The position numbers and the translations under genes were made by a program. 64,000 bases of DNA from NCBI RefSeq assembly GCF_963678635.1, contig NC_087067.1, forward strand, positions 51,950,233 to 52,014,232, given 5' to 3'. Source of the DNA: Symsagittifera roscoffensis. Its lineage: Eukaryota; Xenacoelomorpha; Acoela; Convolutidae. Of the stretch, positions 43,965 to 55,763 are shown one piece after another. The notes under the pieces are model-generated. The model saw only the letters and a program-made list of their open reading frames with translations. It did no database searches and was not told where the DNA came from. Within the stretch, counting starts at the first letter, position 1. The number at the start of each line of letters is the position of its first letter.

Positions 43965-46255
43965 CTAAACGCTAAACGACCCAGGCAAACATTCCATTTT
44001 GTAACAGGCATTCCTAATTTGAGCGTCGAGCAATCGCCTAGGACGATCCGCAATTTGTAATACGTATTCACTTAGAACTCCTGGTTGGAGGCAGTACTGG
44101 TCGTCATTAATTTTGGTGACTCCTTTGCCGTGGTAATCCAACAACACGCCATCTTTCTTGAATGCTTGCACAGCAATCAAACCTAGTAAAAAAGAAAGTC
44201 AAATTACTGATTCAACAATGAAATTCTATTAAGATATTTTTATCGAGTCATTAAAATTATAAGGTACTCTTCTTCCAAAGACGAAAAATTTCACATCACA
44301 TCTGCCGACCGAGCTCTGAGCCTATGCACCACTCTGCAACTCTTCCTGAACCTCATATGGAAAACTCTCAATGTCGTTGGAGGTATGTTTTGGGCTTGCG
44401 GTTTTCTCAAGCGGCTGAAACTTTCTCTTTCATCCATCAATGAGTAGCTTCGCCACATGTTCAACCACCTTCCTCGAGTCATGGATTGCCCGTTTCTGCT
44501 TTGAGTAAAAATTGCAACTTTACTTGACAGCTCATGGTAAGTCGTCATCTGCTGAACGAAGATCTGTGCGCGCTGCACCTGGCGAATTTAATGTTGATAA
44601 TCTTGTCGGGATCGCACTGCCAACAGAACCTCTTCGTAGATGTATCCGACCAATTTCTGATGAACTTCTGAAGCTTGCTTCTTCAGCTTCTCCATCTCGA
44701 ACGTAGGGTTGGTAGACAAAGGCATAAGCCTCGCAACCTTAAGTGCGAGAAGTCGCTTCGATTGTGCCAGATTTATGATGCTAATCTATGAAATTTTAAA
44801 ATGATTACATGTGATTCCACGTTGGTTTCTATTTTGATTAATAAATCCCTTTGGAAGAAATTTAAAACATATATCGATTGATCTATCTGGCGTTTGAACT
44901 GACCAACTAGTGGAGCAAACCGGAACACCGCGTTCCCCAATGAATTGACGAAAAACAGTTGAGTCGTCACCAGGTTTTTGGTGTACCCAAAAAAAACCGC
45001 TGAACAACATAGTTCATATTGCTCCTCTTTGAATGGGTTCTGGCCTCCCTATAGTACAATTTCATATCCTGTACTAACCAGACTGGAGTTCTGTGGGAGA
45101 CGCGAGAAGTTGACACTATAAAATTGAGTCATCAAATCGAGTCATCAGTGTTTTTTCATCAAATCAGAGTTTTAAATTTAAAAAAATACTTACCGGCTGC
45201 TGTTTCTATGCTCAGCTCCACGGTATCGTCTTCCTATTTTTCCTCTATGTTGACAAACGCTAGGACGACAGCATGTACCGTGGTTTTGATGATCATTTTC
45301 TCGAGCATCCCTGTGCATGTGAACAGAAACTTGACAATGGCCCTGAACAAGTTCAATTGTTCTTTGTGGGTCAAGGTTCCGTTTCTTTTATCGACGCACT
45401 CATTCGACTTTTCGACAGTCTGTAAAATGACTTCTTTGAGAGTATCGTTTATTATCGGGTTTTCGGCTTGGGAGGCTTTTCCAGGTTGCTAAAATTGAAT
45501 ATGATTTAGTTTCAATATTTGGTTTACCACAACCCTTTAGGCTTGTGTAATGTGTGTTAACTTTTGAAGTTTTTTCTTCAACTTACAGTTTAAACTATAT
45601 TTTCTGACTTTGCATGATCCTTTTGCGGCGTTCTGTGGGCTCGTCGTACCTGTGGTCATGTGGTTCGGTGGGATCATCGGCTCGTGGTTCTGTGGGAGTG
45701 TAGGTTCGCCTCTCATGGCCATGCGGTTGTCTTTCTGTTTCTCGATAGTGGGGAAACGCCAATGGCAAGGGAGATTTCGGATACGGTGATGTCGGCATAT
45801 AGGAATCCAGATAGGCTGGATAAGGCTGATACTGCTAAGGCTGGCACTGATGTACCATCGAGGGGCCTGAATGATTATGTTGCAGAGGGCTATGTGGTTG
45901 CCCATATGTCGGGGAATGGATGAGGCGAAAGGTCGCGGGGTGCTCGCAAAGGGGTTACCGGTGTCGGAGGAGCAAATAATGTTGTCTCTGGTGCTGTACG
46001 TGGTGACAGAGGCACAGGGATGCTAGTATTTTGCAGATGGTGATGAAGAAGTGGAAGGCATTGAGCATGAGCTTTCGGCGTTTGACAGTTTACTTGATTC
46101 GGTAAATTTCTACTAAATTCGGATGAAAAATGAGAGATGAAAATAATGTTGAGCACAAGATGAGGATGAATTGATTCCAACTTAGGGTCGAAGCTCCCAT
46201 AACTTATCAGCACCAATTTAATCGAGACACCATGGTCAAGATAAGAGTCCATCAA
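43965..46255 (-). pseudogene. SET-like gene fragment with Pro-rich upstream exons
   Basis: The last exon (44182-43965, after acceptor TTACTAG) reads LIAVQAFKKDGVLLDYHGKG, VTKINDDQYCLQPGVLSEYV and stops after ACYKMECLPGSFSV. The opening resembles the start of a SET lysine-methyltransferase domain (ATK-FKKG-VVxDYHG type), but the later NHS and pseudoknot motifs are absent, so catalysis is unlikely from this piece. Upstream on minus are a broken coding region at 44290-44706 (KLKKQASEVHQKLVGYIYEE, then AQIFVQQMTTYHELSSKVAI) and a Pro/Tyr/His-rich stretch at 45600-46200 (QYQPYPAYLDSYMPTSPYPK, AFPHYRETERQPHGHERRTY) interrupted by one stop. Whether these are one gene is inferred from strand and order only. 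Confidence 0.4.
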
Positions 46256-46786
46256 GGAATAGTTTCGACACTTTCCACTCTTTTTAGCACACCAGGCGAC
46301 TGCAGCATCTATGCCATAATGACTGCTTATGACTGTTATGCCTGCTATGCCAGATTGAGTGCTTAAAATAAGAATGCTAATTGAAATTGAAGGCTTTGTT
46401 GATAAGCGGAACTAGACAGTGCAGTTCTTATCAGTGAAGCCGTCATTATCAATGAAGCACTAGTCCTGCATCAGAGAAATTGTCACTAGTCAATTCTTGA
46501 ACCAAGATTTATTTCGCTTCAATCATTCAAGTGCTCCTCAGTTTATTCATTTTGGAGTCTTTCATCCATGTCATCATGCAAAGTAGAACTTTTCGGGTGA
46601 AAGAAAAAGTACAAGTCCTCGATGTCGTCACTTCTATTTGGGAAAAGGCTGTAATTTTATCATTACTCATCGATTGATGCGTGTAGATTAAATGATCTGA
46701 TTGGCCGGGAAGTGCCATCTTAAGTGTCCCAGAAGACAGAATAGAAAACGCAGCAACATGGAATATAAGAAAATTCCACGAACACA

Positions 46787-47191
46787 ATGATACTTGTGTC
46801 ATCAGCAGAGGGCGGAGTTCGAAAAAGGAGAAGCTATCGTTCAACCCCAGACGGCAGCACAGGGACTCGATGGGAGTTTCAAAAAAGGAACTGTCATCAT
46901 CAACGACCCTTTCGTGTCCCAGTGCACAGTTCGTTTGGTCAAAAAAACTCAGGATACTGCGGTGAATGGATCATCATGCAGTAGCATTTTTTATACGTTA
47001 AGTACTCCGATTTGAGAAAAGAGTCACAAGGCAAATCAAGGAAACGAGTCGTTGGAGAATCACTGCCAGACGATTTCAAAAAAATCATGATCAAGGATGC
47101 TGAGTAATCTAGACCCGAACAAAAACCCTCAGAGCCCAAGGCCAAAAAAAAACAAGGAGTGATTATCGCAGGAAGATATTTTGAGTCTTGA
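46787..47191 (+). pseudogene. Unrecognised coding remnant
   Basis: The plus frame from 46794 reads EKGEAIVQPQTAAQGLDGSF, KKGTVIINDPFVSQCTVRLV, KKTQDTAVNGSS; after a shift it continues KSRKRVVGESLPDDFKKIMI, a stop, then KPSEPKAKKKQGVIIAGRYF to a stop at 47191. Amino-acid composition is protein-like in this strand only. No domain recognised. It may be an exon of a gene whose next exon is at 47431. Confidence 0.35.
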
Positions 47192-47430
47192 TTGCTTTGA
47201 GTCGCCAAAAAATGACATACCCTTGAAGTTTGCTCAATGCATCAACGGTTTAATACAGGGAAATTTATCATGTAACCAATCTATTTATTAACCACATCCA
47301 ATTAACCTGATAATCTGTATGATCATCGATTTCTTCTGATATCCTGAAAATTTATTAAACATTTCCGGATGCAACTGATTCTTATTTTTATAGCTATTTT
47401 AGTTTGCCGTATTCTAATATGTGATTTTAG

Positions 47431-47587
47431 CTAAGATCGACTATCTTGCGCGCCGGAGAAAAGTTCTGTGTTGATTGTTTGAAATTCGATTGCTCGAAGA
47501 AACGAGCATTTGCTGGATTGAGGTCCATCGAAAATGCGGATGTCACCCTGAGAATGCCTTCTGTAAGGGCAGAGCTTGCTGAAATAG
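47431..47587 (+). other. Possible cysteine-containing exon
   Basis: Between GATTTTAG (acceptor) and AAATAG|GTTTTT (weak donor) is an open 157-bp stretch: AGEKFCVDCLKFDCSKKRAF, AGLRSIENADVTLRMPSVRA, ELAEIG. The C-x2-C-x4-C pattern could bind zinc. No family recognised; the weak donor lowers confidence. Confidence 0.3.
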
Positions 47588-47789
47588 GTTTTTTGTTGGT
47601 ATGCAGCTGTTTGTTTCAACTTGGTTGTTTTTCCAAGAACAGATATGATTTCTTCTCTTGTGCTTCGATTTAGAACAAAATTAGCTGCAATCTGAGTCAT
47701 TTCAGTCACCCAATCAGCCAAATTTTTGCGACATTTGCGGTAATAAAAAGATGCGCTGGCTTGATGAGGAAAAAAACAGGGCATGCTCT

Positions 47790-48710
47790 CGTAATGGTTC
47801 CAGCTACACCAGTAACCAGAAAGGCCATTAGTTTGTCATCAAGTCATTAGTTTGTATGCTGCTGAACTTTTGGGCAGTAAACCCTTAGGACTTTTTGGAT
47901 GTCACCATTCTTGGGATTCTGTGCTTGGAGAAAATGGGATTTGTTAACAGCAAAAAACCGATTGTGAGCTCGACACTCTGATCAAATCTCTCAAGTTCAA
48001 CGAACATAGACATTTCCTCACGAGCGCAATCCGATGCCGTTGAGGATAACTACAGATAATTATAAAGACATAATATGGCCGAGTCCGCCCAGGATCTGTT
48101 TTATGACTTGGAATTAAACAATTTGAACTGTTTATACTGTTTGTTGTTATAACTGTTTTGTTATGTCTGTTTGTTGTTATGGACTGTTTGTTATTATTTG
48201 AGTCGTTTAATTTAACAGTGATTTGCCGTGTTCTTTTTACTGTATACAGTATGTGTTATGGTCTGAAAATTATGCCGGCCCGTCACATTTGCTCATAAAG
48301 AGTAAACTGTCCATTTGGTGTAACAATCCATTAGTAAAAGAATTTGTAATAGAAAGGAAATTATCTTTTAAAAGAAACAATTTTGAGTAAATCCGTTTTA
48401 GATTAAAAATATAAAATTTGAATTACTACAGCTGAAACAAATGTCAATTGCAAAAAAAATCTGTAAATGAAAGTTTTGCATCATCAAACTATATGTTCGC
48501 AATTTGAAAATTTTCGAAAAAGGCTAAACTAAAAATTTTTTATTTTAATTGAATTTTTTAATTGAAAAAATTGATTGAAAAGAAGTGATGAATTTAGATG
48601 CGACAAGTTTTTCAACTGGTAGCTGATCAAGGTAGCTGAGATTGAACTTGCTGGTGAACACCTAGTAAATAAAAGTTATAAATTAAAACGTTACTACATA
48701 TAAACATTTA
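47790..48710. other. No gene seen
   Basis: AT-rich spacer. Around 48118-48200 there is a short tandem of GTTTGTTGTTAT(A/G)ACTGTTT units. No open frame of interest. Confidence 0.4.
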
Positions 48711-48714
48711 TGTA

Positions 48715-49059
48715 AGTTGAATCCGCAAACAAAATGCGGATTCCACTTACAATTTACGGATTCCACTTGCAGTTGCGGGTTCCGCGACAGCTCAATTTAA
48801 CGATACAAATGCCTTATCATTTGTTTGTGGTTTCCTCAAAATGTTCTGGATTCCACAAATACAGTTGCGGATTCCGCAAATTCGCCTTTTTGGAGCAATT
48901 TTGGGCGGTACATTGTTTTAAGCATTTGTTTGTCGAATCCAAAACAGCAAAGAAGATCAAAGAAAAGTAGCAATGTTGAGGATTCCGCTACAAAACTGAT
49001 TTTTGCTTGTTGCTGATACCGCTTACAATGCAGAGAATGCACAGTTTGACCTCGTAATG
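48715..49059. repeat. Inverted copy of the block end motif and GGATTCCGC array
   Basis: Read on minus, this begins at 49059 with CATTACGAGGTCAAACTGTG, the same motif that opens the blocks at 11228 and 32510, and continues with GCGGAATCC / GGATTCCGC cores (for example TTTGCGGAATCCGCAACTG) to about 48720. Orientation is opposite to that at 32510, as expected for the right-hand terminal repeat of an element. Confidence 0.75.
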
Positions 49060-49104
49060 ATAATTTTTTTCAAGATGAGAAATGTGATTGGTCTTTATTA
49101 AAAG

Positions 49105-49304
49105 TGTGCAAATACCACTGGTAACTAAACTAACTATCTAAATTAAAAAGAAAAAAAATAATGTGTAAATTGAAACTGACCGATGTCTTAAAAGAGCAAA
49201 AAGTGACGCGAAATCCACTGGATTTCGTAGATTAGACATTAACTGGTACTTGATTAATCTATAGAGGTCAAGGTTAAGACATACTAAAATACTAAATCAC
49301 AACA
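49105..49304 (-). repeat. 3' LTR
   Basis: 200-bp LTR at the downstream end of the minus-strand retrotransposon, aligned without large indels to 55564-55763. It lies 45 bp outside the inverted block end motif at 49059. Confidence 0.9.
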
Positions 49305-51149
49305 TTCCCCACGGCACAAAAATTATATCTGCCCACTCCCCAATGTAGCCAATATCACACATATACTCCCTTCTACCCTCACTCCACCAGGGCCAAAGTT
49401 GAAACAAAAAGTATCAGCGTTTAGCATCAATGGAAATTCACAGAGATAATACAATTTACAATGGAGATGTCTAAGTGGTAATATTTACAGGCTACCTACA
49501 AGATGAAACAGATATCTACAGCGACTGTACAACTGACGCAATGTTATGTACAGTTGGGGTTATATGACATATAAACAAATTGAACAAGCTAAACTACATA
49601 CCTAACTAATTAAAATGTACAAAATCGCTCAACATGAGAATTAGTAAAGTTGCATAAAATGGGTAACCAATGGAAAAATCAGCACTAAAAGGTTAAGCTA
49701 AAAGAGTTTTGAAGTTCTCAGAGTTTTAGGATGTGGGGTTAATTATATCATGGAAACTGTCGGCCTCCTTCCTTACTTCTGTGTCTATAACTGAAGATAT
49801 ATCACTCCCGTAATCGTCCTGAATATCGGGTCTGTTTTCTTCCAATGGAGAATATAGTACCGCGATCTTTGGCGTCATGGAAGAAGGAATTGACGAGGAG
49901 CCTTGTGTAGTTTCCGCCACCAGTGTTGGATGGAAAGGTATATCCTCGAGAAGCGTCAAGTAATCCGATGGAGAGTCTGAGGAAAAGGTCATCTGTAGGC
50001 TTTTCGAGCCGGAGAAAGTTATCAGAGGCTCGTCATTGGAATCCGCGATTTCGATGGTTTCTGCTCCTAGGGTCACTTGGTCTATGAAGCGCCTGTCTCC
50101 GTAAAATTTAGGGGGGCCTGGATTCCTTCTGGGTCTTGGTTCGTTGCTTTTCGGGGTTGTGGGCGTCTCTATTCTCCTTTCCGGAGAGCTATCTATCCTA
50201 ATTGGGTTTTCGCATGTGCTCGTTGGGAGTGTAACCGTCGTCTGAGTGTTGGTTTCACTCGCTAAGGTACGCCGTGACTGATCTAGACTACTACCAATTT
50301 CATAAGTCGGAGTATTATATACAATTTCCGAATCCAAACCGAAATAATCATCGATAACTTTGTCCCAATGGTCTAACTGTAGCGAGGAATCTAAATCGGA
50401 ATACGCGAATTTTGAACCTTAGGATCTCGGGATTTCCGTTCTCCTCCTTTTCATCGCCTTTTCTCCCGTTGGTTTGTAGCTCGTCGATGGGCCTCCTTCG
50501 TTCGAGTCTGGCCTCTTCAATGGGGAGTTTCTCTTTCGTTTCCCTGCTAAATAAAGTTCGCCTTCCCTTCGGTTAACTGTCTTCCTAAACAAGTTACCTC
50601 CTTGGTTAAATGGGTTTGACAGTGGAGCTCGCTGAAGGTTTCTATCAAGTTTGTCCGATGTCTCGCTCTCATACCCCCTTTTTTCTCCCACTGTGTTCTC
50701 CAGATAGCCGTCTTCGAATGCGTCATTTGCTCCCCAGTCTTGAGTTCTATCCATTGACAATATTGACTTCCCTTTATCTAAATTAATCGCGTGTGAGACC
50801 AGGGATTTCCAAAAAAATTTAGGCAATCTATTAAAGTGTTTTGAAAAAGGAGAGCATCCAATGGATGGTTGTTTCGATGAACGAATACTCCAATTGATTT
50901 TATCAATTGCCGTATTTAAAGATGGTTTTGGTTCGTTAAACGGCATTGCCAAGAGTTTTGCTTTAACCATGTAGATGAGTCGTTCTACGACTCCATTGGA
51001 ATTGTGATCCCCGAATGTACAAAGAATTAGGTTAATGTTGTTTTCTCGCAGAAGTTTCTAAAATCGTTTGAAATAAAACATGACTCATGGTCGACTCTAA
51101 TAGACTTCGGAAATGCCTGAAGATGACAATAATCTGACAAGAATGATAA

Positions 51150-51773
51150 AATCGAAGAAGCCGAGTTCTTATTCACCAGCTTTGCTGACGGGAAATTTGA
51201 GAAGCGGTCGATGCATAGAAAAAGATATTTTGAGTTGCCCCAATTTTTGTCCAAAGGACCCGCAAAGTCTAAGTCTACTTCTTCGTTTGGTTCAGAAAGG
51301 ATTGTTAATTTCTCCGTTCTATTCGTACCCAAAATCACTTTTAAATTTTTACCAGCCTTGATGCACTGGATACAATTTGTTCCTTGGTAATAAATCTCTC
51401 TGAATAAATGTGGCCACCAAATGTTTTCTGCGAGAGATTTCATTCCAAACTGTCCTGGGTAAATCGAAGAAGCCGAGTTTTTATTCACCATCTTTGCTGA
51501 CGGGAATTTTGAGAAGCGGTCGATGCATAGTAAAAAATATTTTGAGTTGCCCCAATTTTTGTCCAAAGGACCCGCAAAGTCTAAGTCTACTTCTTCGTTT
51601 GGTTCAGAAAGGATTGTTAATTTCTCCGTTCTCTTCGTACCCAAAATCATTTTTAAATTTTTACCAGCCTTGATGCACTGGATACAGTTTGTTCCTTGTT
51701 AATAAATCTCTCTGAATAAATGTGGCCACCAAATGTTTTCTGCGAGAGGTTTCATTCCAAACTGTCCTGGGTG
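51150..51773. repeat. 312-bp tandem duplication inside integrase
   Basis: About 51150-51461 repeats at 51462-51773 with an exact offset of 312 bp and roughly ten differences. As 312 is 104 codons, the duplication keeps frame. It repeats the end of the zinc-binding region (QFGMK, ENIWWPHLFREIYYQGT, CIQCIKAGK) and the first catalytic aspartate (VDLDFAGPL). Confidence 0.9.
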
Positions 51774-53314
51774 AGTTTCATGGAGTAGCGACAAAAATGG
51801 CAAACTCAGAGCTGCTGGAACTATCAGTTTGTTATCGTTAAATAACAATCCTTCTTTCACATGGATGTCTCTTTGGAAATTCTTGAGGTAAGCTCCGAAT
51901 CTATCCAATGGTCTGCCTTCTTCTACTGCCTTCTTCACATCCTTGAGAATTTTTTCCTCGTCTGTCATGAGTCTAATTAATTTGTTCGAACAATGTTCGG
52001 TGAAGGATAAAGAAGTGTCTGGTATTTTGAGGTCTCCCTTAAATTTAGCGAGTAGTTTTTCATGGATGTCAGACATTATGTCGTTGTTGAAGTTCAGTAA
52101 AATTCTACCAATAGCTTTTGCTTTCGGAATTTTGGGGACTGGTTAACTGATAAAAGTGACTGTGGAAGAAAATATAAGTAAGTTTTGTCTGACAGGTAAA
52201 AGTAATTAAAATCGAATTTTGAAACATTTAATGGGATGCAACCGCTTGTACAAGACTCTGAACGCGAGTGATTGGAATTACAAATTCTAATTGTGTCGTT
52301 GACGTACTTCAGAATATTCGAGAAGAACGACCATTGAATGTGTAGCGTTAGTTCTTTCTTTCCGCCCATTGGATTATTGCAATCCAAATTACTAATAGTA
52401 TTTACAACCCATGGATTGTACAATTCGTTCTTTGTACAATTATTCTTTTTACAACCAATATTTACAGAGAGGTTGTCTACAATCTTTTAAATTGTTGCCA
52501 CTACAAATTCGCTATCGTAGTGTGAGGTTGGGAGGGCTTTTCTTGAAGGTAATCTTGACAGTAGATCTGTAAATACCATTTCTTTTCCTCTTATGTGTTT
52601 GATCTTGAAGTTAAATGGTAAAAGTCGATTTACCCAACGGGTTAGTCTGCTGTGCATAGTTTTGTTACTTTGATTGGCATTTAAGGCTGTTAACAATGCC
52701 TTGTGGTCCGTTACGATTTCAAACTCGCCATACAAGTAGTTTTTAAAATGCTCTGTAGCCCAGACTACTCCCAACAATTCTAATTCGTTTGTAGAAAATT
52801 GCGTTTCATGACTGTTTAAAAATCGAGAAGCGAAAGCTATTGTTAACCAATTTTCCCCGTCCCATTGTTCTAAAGTGGCTACCAGACCGCTATGTGAAGC
52901 GTCTGTTTTTCATCTTGACATCCTTTTTATGTCAAAATGATTGTTCTCTGTAATGTTGACGATCTGTTTCTGTAGTTTTTCGAAAGCCTTCGTATGATCG
53001 TCGTTCCATTGGTAGACTGATTTTTCTAACTGAAAGTGGTCGAAAGGGAGATTTTAGAATTGACAAGTTCGGGACGAACTTCATAAATTGGTTGATTGAG
53101 CCGAAGAATGGCCTTAATTCAGATATGTTTTTGGGGTTTGGGAGATTTTTTATAGAATCTGAGATTCCCACCAACGGTTTCAACCCCGAGTTTGATATCG
53201 TGAAACCCAGCCACTCTATTTCTTTTTGGAAAAATGCACAATTCTCCCATTTTACTGCCATGTTCTTGTTGTACAAGATGTTTAAAATTTTTTTAAATAT
53301 CGCTTTGTGTTTAT

Positions 53315-53362
53315 TTAGAGATCCTTTCGAAGCTACTAAATTGTCTTCGAAAGGATCTCTAA
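53315..53362. repeat. Perfect 18-bp inverted repeat in RT
   Basis: TTAGAGATCCTTTCGAAG at 53315-53332 and its exact complement at 53345-53362, with a 12-base spacer. It lies just after the YIDD codons in the coding direction and coincides with a frame break. Confidence 0.9.
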
Positions 53363-54322
53363 AGGTCGTCGATATAACAATTGCTAAAAGGAAGGTCTTT
53401 CACTAATGAATCCATCATTCTCTGGAACTCGTTTGGCATATCGCCTAGTCCGTAAAACCCCGTTAAAAATCTATAGGTCCCGGTGGTTTTACCACCTACA
53501 ATACTAAAATTGCATTTTTAGCTGTGTCTGTACATAGTTGTAGTTGACTGTACGCATTTTTTAGATCTAAATTACTAAACCAGACTTTCCTGAATATTTG
53601 TTGGAAAGTTGGAGACCTATGTTGTCGATAAGCTCGTGTATGTTTGGCATTTGGTATTTGTTCTTGAATATCTGGTTATTTAAGAGTTTCGAATCTAATG
53701 GCAACTTGATACTACCGTCTTTTTTTCTTGTTATCACTATTGGACTAACAAAACAGTCTTCATCGCATTTGCCTAATTTCACAATATGCCCCTCTTTTTC
53801 CGTTCTATTTAATTCCACCTTTACACAATGCAGAGGAACTCTTCTGCCTTTGGTTTGAATAGGTTTGAATGGAGAGTGAAAATGAGTGATTTTTCCGTCC
53901 AATGTTATTTTCCCTACTCTGTTAAAAAATCTTTTGTATTTATGATACATTTAAGAGTTGTGTCTGAATGATTGTTTAACTTACACTAATCTCGGAAGGT
54001 TACGTTGTTGACGGGTAGTAGAGGCTGTCATTGGGCTTTTTCGATTCCGATTCGTGGTAAATTATCGTTTCCCAAAATGCTCCTCTCATGTCCAGAAGTG
54101 ATAATAAACGGAGTGTCATCCGCCATCCATCCATTGGATTGTATTCTAACTACAACTTTCCCGATGATGTTAACTGTATCGGTGGTAAACACGCAGTATA
54201 ATTCCCGAGTCTTCTTGTCTACTGGGTGTATTTTCATATGTGGGCTTCTCAACTTCAGGTGGTGCAGGATTTTTTGCTTTAGGAAGCTTACTGGTCTGGC
54301 TGAATCCACTGGAATGTTCAGA

Positions 54323-55508
54323 TTAACTATCTCCCAGTCCGATGTTAACCAATTTCTTAGTCTCCATATCATTGGTGTCGTAGATGGTTCTGATGTTAAG
54401 AACGGAGTAGTCCTCGTTGTCGCTGATCCCCTCTTCTGTCCAGGCTTTAATCACGCCACAAAATTTTTCTTCAATTCTTGCTTGAGTGTCTACTGGGGAG
54501 TATGAACCATTCTGAATTTTTGCAGATTCTTTTACAGTATTTACAGCGGGTTTTCGTTCTTTCGATTTACACAGTCTTCCGAAATGTCCTTTATATTTAC
54601 AAATATTACAGATTATTTCCTTCGCCTGACACACATTCAGATGACCCTTGGTAAACGCATTCCCGCATTTTATACAAGTATTAGATCTTTCTATGTTCAA
54701 ACTTGGTTTCTTTTTTACATTAATAAAATTTTTGTACACTCTGCCGCTACTTCTTGTCGTGTTGAATGCTCTAGCTTTCCTCTGTGAAAATAGCTAGTCA
54801 AATTTGTTAATTTCAAGTGGTTGTAGTAGCCTTTTTCGTCGATGATGGCTTGGTTGTGTGCATTCACTGGATTAAGAGTTTCCGAAAGTAATCTACGTTG
54901 TAAGTCACAGTTTTTCATGTTGAAAATAAATACATCTCTGATCCACTGCTGTTCGGCGTTGATTCCAATTTCGCATGATCTTGCTAAATCTGATAGTGCG
55001 CCCCAAAATTGTTCATAGGATTCCCTATCCTTTTACTTTCTGCTTAGCAGCTTGTATCGTTCAAACGTAATATTTGTCGATTTGATAAAATCAGCTTCTA
55101 GTAGTTCGAAAAATTCTTTGAACGAGATTCCTAGGACTTTCACCCTTGGGTATTTTGAGGAAAGACTCTCTTTCCTTCCGCTCCTAGGGCCAAATATAAG
55201 ATTGATCTTACTTTTTTGTCGGTATCATATCTCCTCATTCCTCTGAGTTTTCGTTTCTCTTCTGCTAGTCTTTTATCTTCCGCGTGTTCGTAGACTCGCA
55301 TGGTCACTTTATTTCTGGCCTCCCTAGCTTTCCTCTGTGGGTCAGTTTCTGACTCCTGGGCGCCTTCTAAGATGGGTATCGTTGTCTCCCCTTCCAATGG
55401 TTCCTTTAGATTATCTATATCTAAATTATCTTTAGCAATGATAGCCAGATGAAATTGGTCTATCCAGTTGTTCCATGGGTGGGAGGTTCTACCGTGTGAT
55501 TTGGCCAA
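54323..55508 (-). pseudogene. Retrotransposon gag, interrupted
   Basis: ATG at 55508, 55 bases inside the 5' LTR, opens MAKSHGRTSHPWNNWIDQFH. Typical gag features follow: DKKVRSILYLALGAEGKRVF, a stop at 55140, FKEFFELLEADFIKSTNITF with ERYKLLSRK, and ESYEQFWGALSDLARSCEIG. A zinc knuckle comes at about 54620-54560: CIKCGNAFTKGHLNVC then CNICKYKGHFGRLC. Gag would form the virus-like particle and bind RNA. It has at least two frame defects. Confidence 0.85.
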
Positions 55509-55563
55509 AAGGCGGGTATTCCCCGCAGATTCGAGTCAGTTGTTGACTGCGACATTATAAAAG

Positions 55564-55763
55564 TGTGCAAATACCACTGGTAACTGAACTAACTATCTAA
55601 GTTAAAAAGGAATAAAATAATGTGTAAATTAAAACTGACCAATGTCTTAAAAGAGCAACTAGTGACGCGAAGTCCACTGGACTTCGTAGAGTAGACTTTA
55701 ACTGGTACTTGATTCATCTATAGAGATCAAGGTTAAGACATACTAAAATAATAAATCGCAACA
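55564..55763 (-). repeat. 5' LTR
   Basis: Upstream LTR of the minus-strand retrotransposon; gag begins 55 bases beyond its inner end. The promoter would lie here, but no TATA-like site stands out. Confidence 0.9.

Larger units (their letters stand above)
49726..54372 (-). pseudogene. Retrotransposon pol, interrupted
   Basis: Reading minus: a protease segment at 54372-54028 with VDSARPVSFL (DSA where DTG or DSG is usual) and ILGNDNLPRIGI; RT at 53950-52932 with FVSPIVITRKKDGS, SNLDLKNAYSQLQL, GFYGLGDMPNEFQRMMDSL and the catalytic YIDD, then WLGFTIS; RNase H at 52777-52487 with VTDHKALLTALNA; integrase from 52076 with an HETHPGQF...CIQCIKAGK zinc-binding part, catalytic DLDFAGPL, IRVDHESCF and NGVVERLI; and a Lys/Arg-rich then acidic C-terminal extension to 49726, including RPRRNPGPPKFYG. 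Frameshifts near 53360, 52930 and 51027, plus stops near 51700 and 50417, break it. This polyprotein would process, copy and integrate the element. Confidence 0.9.
49105..55763 (-). mobile_element. Ty3/Gypsy-type LTR retrotransposon, minus strand
   Basis: Two 200-bp direct LTRs (49105-49304 and 55564-55763) bound 6.26 kb of internal sequence. Domain order on minus is gag zinc knuckle, protease, RT, RNase H, integrase, which is the Ty3/Gypsy order. In the coding direction the LTRs run TGTTG...GCACA, and a GTGGGGAA polypurine tract (49305-49312) abuts the 3' LTR. The LTRs differ at about 16 of 200 positions, so the insertion is old. No clean 4-6 bp target duplication is visible; GTCTTTATT (49091-49099) and GTCTTCATT (55764-55772) are similar but not directly adjacent on the left. 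All reading frames carry defects, so it is not autonomous. Confidence 0.9.

Noticed and set aside
32510-49059. Calling the block a Polinton/Maverick
   Set aside because: No protein-primed DNA polymerase B, retroviral-type integrase, FtsK-like ATPase or capsid motif was recognised within the block.
32510-49059. Calling it a RAG/Transib-type transposon because of the Artemis-like gene
   Set aside because: No RAG1-like catalytic region or Transib-type ends were seen; association of nuclease and block is only positional.
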